34,714 bases of DNA from a virus. Position 1 is the stretch's first letter. Every line of letters begins with the position of its first letter. Shown here piece after piece: positions 21,627-31,000 of the stretch. The position numbers and the translations under genes are program-made. The notes under the pieces are model-generated. The model made no database searches and had not been told where the DNA came from. It was given only the letters and a program-made list of their open reading frames with translations. The stretch lies in the IMG/VR virus record IMGVR_UViG_3300017991_005537, positions 1 to 34,714 of that record. One strand, given 5' to 3'.

Positions 21627-22023
21627 TGTGAAATTTCAAATTAATGTAGATAAGGACACGGTCAACTTTTTTCAAAAAGAAATGCCTCAAAAACTAAAAG
21701 AAGCACGCAAAAAAGCGGTTGAAGCTGCAGGAAAAGTGTGGGCTGATGAAGCAAAAAGAATTACACGAAATGATAATCACATCGTCACCGGGTTATATGT
21801 TAACTCAATTGGGTATAATACAGGTTCGCCTGCATCTGAAACTGATGTTGTACATGAAATTACTGAGGGATCAACGAGTACGAAACTTGAAACGGGAAGT
21901 AATGTTGCCTATGCATCAGTACTAGAAAAACGCTATAACATTATGGGAAGAGCACTGGATTCATCTCAAAATAGAATGGCAAAAGTAGCTGAAACACAGG
22001 TGAAAAAGACGTTATTTGGATAG
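21616..22023 (+). CDS. HK97 gp10-like tail-completion protein (YqbI-type)
   Basis: 135 residues from GTG 21616, with AAGGAG about 11 nt upstream; upstream in-frame Met codons lie inside the preceding gene. The family signature is visible: FFQKEMPQKLKEARKKAVEAAGKVW, then DEAKRITRNDNHIVTGLYVNSIGY, VAYASVLEKRYN and AETQVKKTLFG. These proteins act at the head-tail interface during tail completion. Neighbours on both sides are other head-tail joining proteins. Confidence 0.85.
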   Translation: MANDVKFQINVDKDTVNFFQKEMPQKLKEARKKAVEAAGKVWADEAKRITRNDNHIVTGLYVNSIGYNTGSPASETDVVHEITEGSTSTKLETGSNVAYASVLEKRYNIMGRALDSSQNRMAKVAETQVKKTLFG

Positions 22024-22033
22024 GAGGGGTGGC

Positions 22034-22390
22034 ATGATAGATTATGTTGATCCAATCCCTCATTTAGTTGATTTTTTCTCTAGCAGAATTGAAATAAACG
22101 TGTACGGAAATTCATTTCCTTTGACCCATGTTCTCCCTGCTCTCCTTGTAAAAAATGCGGGTGGGAATGGTTTTACTAGAGTGCAATTGATTTGCCGTGC
22201 AGAAGTCGATTTTGAAGCTATGAATGGTTTGATTCAAGCAATGAATCTCTTAGAAAGGGATGCTTGGCAAATTCATAGTTTAAGAGTTATTTGGTGTGAA
22301 AGGGAGTCCAATCCTTTTCCAACGGTTGACCAAGATACTAAAAAACCAGAAGCATGGTGTTATATGAGACTAGAACATGCTGAAGCATAA
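22034..22390 (+). CDS. Tail terminator-like protein (YqbJ/gp17-type position)
   Basis: 118 residues from ATG 22034 with AGGAGGGG 4 nt upstream; the in-frame TTG at 22016 precedes that site and is rejected. A mixed alpha/beta small protein (IPHLVDFFSSRIEINVYG, RVQLICRAEVDFEAMNGLIQ, AWCYMRLEHAEA). Its place between the gp10-like protein and the tail tube is that of SPP1 gp17 and similar tail terminators, which cap the tube and set attachment to the head. Assignment rests mostly on order and size. Confidence 0.75.
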   Translation: MIDYVDPIPHLVDFFSSRIEINVYGNSFPLTHVLPALLVKNAGGNGFTRVQLICRAEVDFEAMNGLIQAMNLLERDAWQIHSLRVIWCERESNPFPTVDQDTKKPEAWCYMRLEHAEA

Positions 22391-22403
22391 GAGGTGATGT
22401 AAA

Positions 22404-22616
22404 GTGAGTGAAAAGAAGTCACGAAAAATCATTTGTGAGGGTCCTGCTAGCAAAAAGAACGGGGCTCTTTTTTTACGGTTTCAGCCAGAAGGTAAGCGGA
22501 AAAATTCTTTAGAAATCTTCCCAGGTCAAATTCTCGAAATGGGTAAGGATGTAACAGAAAATGATGCTAAAAGATTGTTATCTTTGACCAATTGGAAATT
22601 TAGCGAGGTGAAATAA
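22404..22616 (+). CDS. Small tail-module protein, unknown
   Basis: 70 residues from GTG 22404 with AAGAGGTGATG upstream. Basic N-terminus (SEKKSRKIICEGPASKKNG), beta-like middle and SLEIFPGQILEMGKDVTENDAKRLL toward the end, which resembles small proteins placed before the major tail protein in many siphoviruses. Its stop is 1 nt before the start of the tail tube gene. Function not recognised. Confidence 0.7.
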   Translation: MSEKKSRKIICEGPASKKNGALFLRFQPEGKRKNSLEIFPGQILEMGKDVTENDAKRLLSLTNWKFSEVK

Positions 22617-22617
22617 G

Positions 22618-23424
22618 ATGAGTGATATTTATAAAGTGAACTCTGCTGATATTATTGGTGGTCCAGGTCGATTAGTTTGGGCTCCATACGGTACTACAGC
22701 ACCAACAAAAATTAGTGATGTGATGAATACAACCTCTCCATACGATTTAGTAGGTCCTTGGAAAGATTTAGGGGCGACAACAGAAGGTATTGAAATTTCA
22801 AGAGGTTTTGAAACAGAAGGATTTGAAGTTGATCAGGTTCTAGGAGAAGTCGATGAGGATGTAACAGGTTGGAGTCACTCTTTATCTACTCAATTAGCAG
22901 AAAATACACTTGAAAACCGACAACTTGCTTTGATTGGAAGTCCAATTGTTGAAACCGCACCACAGCTTGGTACACCAACAACACTAGTAAATGACGTTGC
23001 TGCAGGCGCAATGATTTTAAATGTTACCAGCGCAGCAGAATTCGCAGAAGGTGGATGGTTACAAATTGGTACTGAAATCATTAAAATTAGTAAAATTTCA
23101 GGAAACACAATTTATTTAACTGAACCAGTTAAACAAGCATATACAGCAACTGAAAATGTTACCCCAGTAACTGAACTAGGAACAAAACGAATCGGTTATG
23201 GAACTGTTACTGATGTTCCTTTATTTATGCTTGCATTAATCAGCCAAAAAAAAGATGGAACGCTTTATATGGCTGTGTTTAGAAAAGTAAAGGTATCAGG
23301 AGATGAAAAGACTCAAAACTTTGCGAAGGGTAAACGTACCTTACCACTTAACTTAAAAGCATTTCCTGAAGATGGAGTTGCTCAAGATGAGAACGTGTAT
23401 TATGAAATTGAGCAAGTTCGATAG
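22618..23424 (+). CDS. Major tail (tube) protein
   Basis: 268 residues. The N-terminus (GGPGRLVWAPYGTTAPTKI, DLGATTEGIEISRGFETEG, VDQVLGEVDEDVTGW) and C-terminus (RTLPLNLKAFPEDG, YYEIEQVR) fit tube proteins of siphoviruses with a YqbE-type head. Residues about 115-190 (TLVNDVAAGAMILNVTSAAEF to ENVTPVTE) look like an inserted Ig-like/phage-tail surface domain. ATG 22618 has GAGGTGAAATAAG upstream. Position just before the tail assembly chaperone supports the call. Confidence 0.85.
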   Translation: MSDIYKVNSADIIGGPGRLVWAPYGTTAPTKISDVMNTTSPYDLVGPWKDLGATTEGIEISRGFETEGFEVDQVLGEVDEDVTGWSHSLSTQLAENTLENRQLALIGSPIVETAPQLGTPTTLVNDVAAGAMILNVTSAAEFAEGGWLQIGTEIIKISKISGNTIYLTEPVKQAYTATENVTPVTELGTKRIGYGTVTDVPLFMLALISQKKDGTLYMAVFRKVKVSGDEKTQNFAKGKRTLPLNLKAFPEDGVAQDENVYYEIEQVR

Positions 23425-23435
23425 GAGGATTTTCA

Positions 23436-23909
23436 ATGAGTAAAGAATTATTGAACTCTATTAATATGGGACCAATCGGAACAGTAACATTATCCAATGG
23501 TCAAACGCTTGATATACCTAAATTAACTAATCTTAAATTGATTAAGATTGCGAAATTCATTGGTATTGATGGAATGAAACTATATGAAAAATTTCAAAAC
23601 CTTGTTGGTGATGAAAGTTTATCAGATTCAGAGAAATTTGTTGAAATTTTATCTGAACTTGAAGAAAAACAAATCATTCGTGTTTTGGCAATCCTGTTAG
23701 ATATTTCGGATGAGGAGGCATTAAGCCTTGATCCTATTGAAACCTTAGAAATTATTGAGGTGTATGTAGAAAAGACTAACATTGCAAAGGCTTTTACAAT
23801 CGTCCGGAATCTGATTCAGAAAATCACGGGCAAGGAGATTCCGGACATGTCGAATTTAGTGAAGAAGTATTTCACAGAAGAAGAATCAATGACTCAAACA
23901 ACTGGATAG
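23436..23909 (+). CDS. Tail assembly chaperone (gpG-type)
   Basis: 157 residues from ATG 23436 with TAGGAGGAT upstream. It is acidic and helical (LTNLKLIKIAKFIGIDGMKLY, VEILSELEEKQIIRVLAILL, EALSLDPIETLEIIEVYVEK), typical of the chaperone encoded between tail tube and tape measure. A second frame, offset by -1, is open from 23780 to 24229 and overlaps its end, as in gpG/gpGT frameshift pairs. A canonical slippery heptamer could not be found. The chaperone would coat the tape measure during tail assembly. Confidence 0.83.
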   Translation: MSKELLNSINMGPIGTVTLSNGQTLDIPKLTNLKLIKIAKFIGIDGMKLYEKFQNLVGDESLSDSEKFVEILSELEEKQIIRVLAILLDISDEEALSLDPIETLEIIEVYVEKTNIAKAFTIVRNLIQKITGKEIPDMSNLVKKYFTEEESMTQTTG

Positions 23910-24229
23910 AAAACGTTGAACGTTTAATTCGTGAAATAGAGTTTGTTAGCTCACATTTTAACTACACGGAAGAATATGTTTTGAATCAAACTCCAGAATG
24001 GTTAAACCGAAAATATAAACAAGCTGAAAGAGAAAAATGGGAAGATAGTCGATTGAATATTATCGAAGGAATGAAGAGTCTTGCTCTTATGATAGACTGT
24101 GTATTCAACAAAGGAAGAGCGCATCAAGATATTTTACCACCAACTTATGAAGAGGCTCTTCAAAAACAGTTGAATAAAAAGGAAGTTCATTCAAAGTTTG
24201 TACAAGGTACTTGGTGGAAGTCTGAGTAG
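23891..24229 (+). CDS. C-terminal (T) extension of the tail chaperone, -1 frame
   Basis: The -1 frame is stop-free from 23780 and becomes protein-like from about 23885 (DSNNWIENVERLIREIEFVSS, YTEEYVLNQTPEWLNRKYKQA) to TAG 24227-24229. It matches the T-domains of siphovirus chaperone pairs, which bind the tape measure. No good ribosome binding site precedes its TTG at 23981, so production by -1 frameshifting from the gpG gene is more likely than independent initiation. The 5' boundary given is approximate. The stop codon lies in the loop of a terminator-like hairpin. Confidence 0.6.
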   Translation, partial: DSNNWIENVERLIREIEFVSSHFNYTEEYVLNQTPEWLNRKYKQAEREKWEDSRLNIIEGMKSLALMIDCVFNKGRAHQDILPPTYEEALQKQLNKKEVHSKFVQGTWWKSE

Positions 24230-24250
24230 GTCTCAGACTTTTTATATTTT
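24218..24250 (+). terminator. Intrinsic terminator overlapping the chaperone T stop codon
   Basis: Perfect 9-bp stem AAGTCTGAG (24218-24226) with CTCAGACTT (24232-24240), loop TAGGT containing the TAG stop, and a TTTTTATATTTT tract. It stands 20 nt before the tape-measure start, so it should limit or regulate expression of the tail-tip genes. Confidence 0.8.
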
Positions 24251-24269
24251 CAAAAAGGGGGTGAAGATT

Positions 24270-26618
24270 GTGTCAACGGTAGGTAGAGCAAATGTAGAAA
24301 TCACAGCAGATGACAAGCAGGCTCGAAGTAAAGTTAATGGGTTTCTTAATTTTTTAAAAGGAACTACTAAAATTGCCTCAGGTGTTGTCGCTGGTTTATC
24401 TGTCTTTGGTGTTATTTCTAGTGGATTTCAAAAAATCAATGATTCTACCATTGGTGCTAATGCTTCAATGGAACAGTATCAAAACACTCTTGCTGTTGTA
24501 TTGAAAGACAGTAAAAAAGCCATTGAAACATTAGCTTGGGCAGAGAAATTCGCTGCTCAAACCCCTTTTGAAATTCCTGATATTGTGGAAGCTACTGTTC
24601 GTTTGGAATCATATGGTTTAAAGGCTCAAGAAATTTTAAGAACAACTGGAGATATGGCCGCAGTAATGGGGAAGCCATTAATGCAAGCTGTTGAAGCAGT
24701 TGCAGATGCTCAAACAGGTGAACTAGAAAGGTTAAAAGAGTTTGGGATAACCAAACAAATGATTATTGATCAAGCTAGTAAAATGTACAAACAAGAAGTG
24801 GTTAATGCTAAAGGTCAGATTGTTGACTTAGCAAAATTTAATGATGCTCTTTTTGCATTAATGGAAGAAAGATTCCAAGGAGGAATGGAGATACAGTCCA
24901 AAACTTATAATGGATTGGTATCAAACGTTAAAGACTCCTTTGGAACGATTGCAAGAATTCTTTCTCAACCTATTTTTGAAAAGCTAAAACAGGGTTTAGA
25001 TGTTACAGTCCCAGTCTTATCAGCATTCGTATCTGTATTAAAAGGGGATCTAAAGGTTGCATCAGAAACATTAGTTGATTCCTTTGGTGAAGAAAAAGCG
25101 TATAAGATGATCAACTTCTTTAGAGGTATGAAAAACGGAATCGATAACACTAAAAATGCCATTAAGCCTTTCGTTCAATTTGTTAAAGGTCTGTTTCAGT
25201 TGATAATCGGAAACCAAACAAAAGGGACAAAAATTCTAGAAGCTTTGGGATTATCAGCTTCAGAAGTACAGCAGATTATTAATTCGATTAACTTAATCAA
25301 GCAAATTATAAACAGTTGGATACAAAATACGATTAATGGATTTAAAACATTGGGGCAATTCATAATTGGAATGTGGCAAACGATTTGGCCGTTTTTACAA
25401 CCTTTACTTACTCAAATTATTACTTTTATCAATGAAAAAGTTAGTCAAATTACTCAATTTTGGCGAGAAAATGGCGAACAAATCATGCAAGCTGTTCAAA
25501 AGGTCTTTAATTTCATCCTTGGTGTTATCCAGTTTGTCATGCCGATAGCAATGTTCATTATTCATGGTATTTGGACTAATATCCGTAATATTATTGATGG
25601 TGCATTGAATGTAATTTTGGGATTAATAAAGATTTTTGCTGGACTACTCACTGGTGATTGGGGCAAACTCTGGGAAGGTGTTAAACAAGTTCTTATAGGG
25701 GCTGCCCAGCTAATTTGGAACCTTGTAATGGTTCTATTAGTTGGAAGAATCCTTGGTGCGCTTAAAGGTCTAGTTACTAGTGGAAAAGCCATTGTGCATG
25801 GATTTGTAAATTCTATTGTTAAATTCTTTGATTGGGTAGCGAAAAACACGAGTGGCATAGTTTCACGCATGTCTCAATCAATAGTGAACTTTTTTGTGAA
25901 GCTCTATTCAAACGGGTCTTCCGTTATATCAAATTTTGTTAAGAAAATAGTAGACTTCTTCAAGAACCTTTTTACTAGAGCAAAAGATATTTGGAATAGT
26001 ATTACTTACACTATTTGGTGGCAAGTAAACACAATGAAAGGTAGAGTAGGTTCAATCGTTCAAGGTCTTTATAATATCTTGTCATCAATTTTTAAACGTA
26101 TTTATTCCACTACTAAAGGCATTTTCGATGATGTGAAAAATGCAATTATTACACCAATAAAAGAAGCCAAAGACAAAGTAAAAGAAATCGTAGATAAAAT
26201 AAAAGACTTCTTTAGTGGATTAAACTTGAAGATCCCAAAACCTTCGTTGCCACCACTACCTCATTTTAAGTTAAAGGGTAAATTTAGTTTAGCCCCACCA
26301 AGTGTTCCTAAATTAAGTGTGGATTGGTATGCCAAAGGTGCGATATTTACGAAACCGACAATCTTCAATACTCCATTTGGTTTAAAAGGTTTTGGGGAAG
26401 CTGGACCAGAAGCAGCGTTGCCTCTAACGGATCGAGTACTTGCAGGTATTGGAGCTGGAATTGCAAAGTTTATACCATCAATTGAAGGAATGATAAAAGT
26501 TATTATTCACCCGCAATCTATTAATTTTGATGGTAGAGAAGTATCGAGAGTTACATGGGAATACGACGTTGAATTTGAAAAGATTTATGGTAATAGAGAA
26601 AAAGGATTTAGGGGGTGA
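24270..26618 (+). CDS. Tail tape measure protein
   Basis: 782 residues from GTG 24270, chosen because AAAAAGGGGGTGA lies just upstream. The N-terminus carries a tape-measure core (GRANVEITADDKQARSKVNGF, GANASMEQYQNTLAVVLKD, AAVMGKPLMQAVEAVADAQTG). Several hydrophobic helices lie in the middle (about 360-560, for example FIIGMWQTIWPFLQPLLTQI) and the C-terminus has KGFGEAGPEAALPLTDRV. It determines tail length and travels to the host membrane during DNA injection. At the usual ratio of about 0.15 nm per residue, the tail would be near 115 nm. Confidence 0.93.
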   Translation: MSTVGRANVEITADDKQARSKVNGFLNFLKGTTKIASGVVAGLSVFGVISSGFQKINDSTIGANASMEQYQNTLAVVLKDSKKAIETLAWAEKFAAQTPFEIPDIVEATVRLESYGLKAQEILRTTGDMAAVMGKPLMQAVEAVADAQTGELERLKEFGITKQMIIDQASKMYKQEVVNAKGQIVDLAKFNDALFALMEERFQGGMEIQSKTYNGLVSNVKDSFGTIARILSQPIFEKLKQGLDVTVPVLSAFVSVLKGDLKVASETLVDSFGEEKAYKMINFFRGMKNGIDNTKNAIKPFVQFVKGLFQLIIGNQTKGTKILEALGLSASEVQQIINSINLIKQIINSWIQNTINGFKTLGQFIIGMWQTIWPFLQPLLTQIITFINEKVSQITQFWRENGEQIMQAVQKVFNFILGVIQFVMPIAMFIIHGIWTNIRNIIDGALNVILGLIKIFAGLLTGDWGKLWEGVKQVLIGAAQLIWNLVMVLLVGRILGALKGLVTSGKAIVHGFVNSIVKFFDWVAKNTSGIVSRMSQSIVNFFVKLYSNGSSVISNFVKKIVDFFKNLFTRAKDIWNSITYTIWWQVNTMKGRVGSIVQGLYNILSSIFKRIYSTTKGIFDDVKNAIITPIKEAKDKVKEIVDKIKDFFSGLNLKIPKPSLPPLPHFKLKGKFSLAPPSVPKLSVDWYAKGAIFTKPTIFNTPFGLKGFGEAGPEAALPLTDRVLAGIGAGIAKFIPSIEGMIKVIIHPQSINFDGREVSRVTWEYDVEFEKIYGNREKGFRG

Positions 26619-26624
26619 TAAAAA

Positions 26625-28052
26625 TTGGGATTCACCTTCAATGGCGAACGGCGAGATTATATAACTGTGTTGCAAGGTAGAAGAAGACCTGCATGGGCAC
26701 CAAGAACGTTAAATTGGTTAAATGTCCCCGGAATGACAGGTGCTTATTTAGAGGGTGTTGAGACATCACCAAGACCCTATGATGTGCCAATTAGAATTAA
26801 AGCTAACGGAAATGAAGATCTACAAAAAATAAAAGAAGACCTTGCTGAGTGGTTACTTCACGATGAGATGAAGGAACTTATTTTTGATGACGAACCAGAT
26901 CGAACGTATTTGGCAATTGTGGACGGCACACTTGACCTTGATGAGCTTGTGAGAGTCGGAAAAGGTGTCATTAGTTTTATTTGTGACCCGTACAAATACG
27001 GTCCGGAAAAAGAAGCGATTTTTACATCTGACGCTGTATCTCTAGACTACGAAGGAACAGCCCCAGGCGACCCGATATTTGAATTGGAAGTACTTCAGCC
27101 AGTGACTTTCGCCATGATCCAAAACCAAAACGATGAGTACATGATGATTGGAAAACCCACAGATGTCATTGACACGCCGTACGAAAAGTATGAGCGTGTT
27201 TTTTATTCGGTTTGTAACAATTTAACGGGTTGGACAAACGCTACAAATGGAGAAATCGATGGAAACATTGCCGGTACTATGGAAACCAATGGAACACGTT
27301 TTCAAGCCTCTGATTTTGGCATAGGTTCAAGTTGGCACGGTCCAGCCATTAAAACCAGTCTATCAGAACCATTAACCGACTTTCGATTGACCGCATATGT
27401 TGGATTTTTCAATAAATCCGTTGCTAAACAAGTTGGTAGAATAGAGATTTACCTTCTTGATGTCAACGGAAATCAAGTTGGAAAAATTGCCATGAAAGAT
27501 ATTCAAAGTAGTAGATCTGTTGCATGGGGAGAAGCGAGAGCTGGTGATAACCAAGATAATCATTACTTAATTAACGAATATGGAGATAAACCAGGAAACT
27601 GGAACGACTTTAGTGGTCATGTAAGGATTGAACGCGAAGGGAATGTGTGGAGGGCCTACTTCGCAAAAGTGGACTCTTCTGGTAGACATCATACAAGACG
27701 ATTTGCAGAGTGGGTGGATACGGAAAACAAATTTAACCGAACAGTTGCACAAATTGTGGTACATCATGGACAGTATGGAAGTCATGAACCTGTTTCTGGT
27801 GGGGTTTATTCATTAAATGTATATAAAATCAACCAGGAGCAGGAGAATGAAGTGCCGTATATCGCTCAACCTGGTGATATTATCACGTTTGATCATAAAG
27901 AAAAATTACTTTTAATAAATGGTGAGCCACGCAAGGATTTAAAAGACTTCGGAGCCAGATATTTCAAGTTATATAAAGGCGAAAACAATCTGATTGTCCA
28001 TACATCAGATTCTTTCAATGTGACGTGTAAATATCGTGAACGTTTCAAGTAA
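26625..28052 (+). CDS. Distal tail protein (Dit) with inserted carbohydrate-binding-like module
   Basis: 475 residues from TTG 26625 (GGGGGTGAT upstream). The first 140 residues are a standard siphophage Dit N-terminus (FTFNGERRDYITVLQGRRRPAWAPR in pieces, VETSPRPYDVPIRIKANG, GVISFICDPYKYGPE). Residues about 185-405 (from FYSVCNNLTGWTNATNGE to GGVYSLNVYKIN) look like an extra beta-sandwich of the concanavalin/CBM type. The Dit C-terminal strand part resumes with GDIITFDHKEKLLLINGEPRKDL. Classical Dit proteins are about 250 residues, so this is an evolved Dit probably binding cell-surface sugars. It forms the baseplate hub ring with the next protein. Confidence 0.88.
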   Translation: MGFTFNGERRDYITVLQGRRRPAWAPRTLNWLNVPGMTGAYLEGVETSPRPYDVPIRIKANGNEDLQKIKEDLAEWLLHDEMKELIFDDEPDRTYLAIVDGTLDLDELVRVGKGVISFICDPYKYGPEKEAIFTSDAVSLDYEGTAPGDPIFELEVLQPVTFAMIQNQNDEYMMIGKPTDVIDTPYEKYERVFYSVCNNLTGWTNATNGEIDGNIAGTMETNGTRFQASDFGIGSSWHGPAIKTSLSEPLTDFRLTAYVGFFNKSVAKQVGRIEIYLLDVNGNQVGKIAMKDIQSSRSVAWGEARAGDNQDNHYLINEYGDKPGNWNDFSGHVRIEREGNVWRAYFAKVDSSGRHHTRRFAEWVDTENKFNRTVAQIVVHHGQYGSHEPVSGGVYSLNVYKINQEQENEVPYIAQPGDIITFDHKEKLLLINGEPRKDLKDFGARYFKLYKGENNLIVHTSDSFNVTCKYRERFK

Positions 28053-28064
28053 GGAGGTGATAGT

Positions 28065-31000
28065 TTGATTCACATTACAGACAGTCTAACAGATAGAATA
28101 CTAGATGATATTTCAGAAGAACTGTTTTGGAACGATAAACACCGAAAATCCTTAAAGGATACCCTTGAAACGTTTGATTTTACCACGTTTGCTGATAAGC
28201 CATTTTCAGAACATCTAGCAAAGAGAAATCGCATCATCATTCCAGATGAGGATGGCCAATTTGTAGAATTCATCATTGAAAACACACGAAAATTTCATGG
28301 TGTAAATGGTTTTTCCGTAGAAGTCTATACTTCAGCATCTTATATTGAACTGATAAAAGCAAAAGTCATTTCACCCCAGACTACACCATCCTGGACACCG
28401 AGACAACATGTTGATTTTGCTCTAGCTGGAACGGGATGGGAAGCTGGTGAAATCTACTTTGCAGGAGTCCGTTCACTTACTATTGAGAAACATACAAACC
28501 CATTTGCATATCTCAAACGATTAGCAGCTGAACTTGACCTTGAACTCCATTTTAGAGTTGAAAAAGACGGGAATAAAATTGTTCGAAGATATGTTGATTT
28601 AGTTGAACGTGTTGGCGCTTGGCGTGGCCGTGAAGGAGAATTCGGAAAAGACCTCATCGGTATCGAACGAAAAGAAAACAATGCTAACATCGTGACAGCA
28701 TTGGTTGGTCTTGGACCTATTCGTGAAGATGGGACAAGGCTTGAGGTGTTCGTCGAGGATAAGGATGCTCTCGCACGTTGGGGACGAAACGGTCAACATC
28801 TAGTCGAAGTATATGAGCCACAATCGACAGACCAAGACATGACGATTGAACGACTAACCGAACTCACAGAAAATGAGTTGAAGAAACGCGTTAATTCGGT
28901 AGTTGAATATTTGGCAGATATCGCAGACTTAGAGAAAGTACCAGGGCTAGAACATGAAAAAATACGGTTCGGTGACACAATCAAAATTAAAGACACCATG
29001 TTCAACCCACCACTTTATCTTGAAGCCAGAGTCCATACCCAAGAAAGAAGTATTAAGAAAAATGGTACAAAGAAAGTTACACTAGGCGACTATATTGAGT
29101 ACACAGAAGAAGATGTTTTGGCTATATGGAAGTCGCTTCAAGCAGAAATCGTCAAAAAGGTGTCCATGTCAGATGTGACGGAAGTTGTCTACACAAAGCC
29201 AGAAGTAGATGATAAAGATGCTTCAGTTTATCAAGACAGCACATATTATTCAGATAACGTTTCTGAAACCAAAAAACAAGAAGCGATTCAAGTTGCCGCA
29301 ACTGATGCTACAAGCAAGGCGAATGCTGCTGAAAATAATGCTAAAACTCATGCGGACACGAAATCCTCAGAAGCGGAAAACAATGCAAAAACTCACGCTG
29401 ATATGGTTGCTGAACAAAAGAAACAAGAAGCCATTCAAGCTGCTATTTTGGATGCAGAGACAAAGGTGAATCAAGCGAAAAGTGATTTAGAAGCTGAAAT
29501 TGCCACAAAAGCTGATGCCGATTGGGTAAATGGACAGCTAGTGCTAAAAGCTGATAATTCAACCGTACAAGACTTGCAAAATGAGGTTTCTAATAAAGCT
29601 GATGTCACATGGGTAAATAATCAGCTGGTTTTAAAAGAAAGTACCATTACAAAAGCTAGTAACGTACCATTAAACCCAACAATAAACCAACTTTGGCTAG
29701 ATACAAATGTGACTCCTAATGTACTGAAACGTTGGTCAGGAACATCTTGGGTTAAAGCTACTCCTACGAATGCAGGAGAAGTTAACGCATACACCAAGAG
29801 TGAAGTTGATAACGCATTGAACACAAAAGTTTCAGTCACTCAATACAACACAGATATATCAGGCATTGTTACAGATTTACAATCCCATGAATCGCGAATC
29901 ACACAAAACGAGCAAGAAATTGTAACGAAAGTATCTCAGACAGACTATGATGCTTTGGAAGGTCGTGTTTCTAATGCAGAGTCAAGTATTGTTCAAAATG
30001 CAAACGCTATTCAATCAAAAGTCAGTCAAACAGACTTTGATACTCTAGAAGGAAGAGTGTCAACCACCGAAAGTACAATTACACAGCATGCTAATTTAAT
30101 AGAGCAAAAAGTCAATCAAACAGATTACGATACCGACATGAACGGTGTAATCACGAGACTTGACAGTGCAGAAACTCGTATAACCCAAACAGAAACTGAA
30201 ATTGCAACAAAAGTAAGCAACACGACATACCAGCAAGACAAAACAGCAATCGAAGGAGATATATCATCTCTTGAAACAAGAATGAGTCAAGCAGAAACAA
30301 CCATTACACAAAATGCTAACAGCATTGCATTAAAGGCAAATGCAACGGATGTTTACACGAAAACGGAAGTAGATAATTCTCTTGCCAACAAAGCTGATAC
30401 TTCCACTGTTTCAGCCATTGAGCAAAGAGTCACGCAAGCAGAGGCAGAATTGGTGGTTCAGGCTGACCAAATAGCAACAAAAGTTAGCCAGACAGATTTT
30501 AACACCTATAAAGTTGACTCAGCTAACGATAAAAGCTTTAGAATTGGTGCTAAAACGATTTCTACGGCTGGTTGGTATCGTATAGCAACAAACGTAGGGA
30601 ACAGGGCTTTTGCCAGATTTATAGTGAAGGAAACTTATAGTGGTCGACATTCTACAGCTATTTTTAATGCTGGTATCCATTACGGTAAAAACCCTACGTT
30701 TACCCTTATCGGCTACAGCAACTACGGTACACCGGCAGTTACTAAAGCGCGCATTCTTTACAAAAGTACGTATGATGACCCTTATCTAGAGTTGTATATA
30801 GTGCCTACAGCTGTAGTTGAAGTATGGTGTTTAGACAACGTACAGACTAGTGGTTGGGTTAAAGTTGACTTAACGGCTGGTAGTGTTCCAAGTGGATATT
30901 CTGCGGTTGAATGGGATATAAACGCCTCTAAAGTTGTTGATGTTACTTCAGAGAATACAGCTTTAGACACTTCAAATGTAAATGGGATCCCTGCCAGTCA

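Noticed and set aside
22437-22475. Possible terminator GAGGGTCC...GGGGCTCTTTTTTT in the gene at 22404
   Set aside because: Only three base pairs match cleanly at the base of the stem; a U-run without a convincing stem is not enough.
25562-25870. 102-codon minus-strand ORF inside the tape measure gene
   Set aside because: Antisense shadow of a long confident gene, without any start signal.
29250-30530. Repeated DNA in the tip gene, considered as a CRISPR or tandem repeat array
   Set aside because: The repeats are protein heptad/33-residue repeats with diverged codons and no spacers; there are no cas genes.
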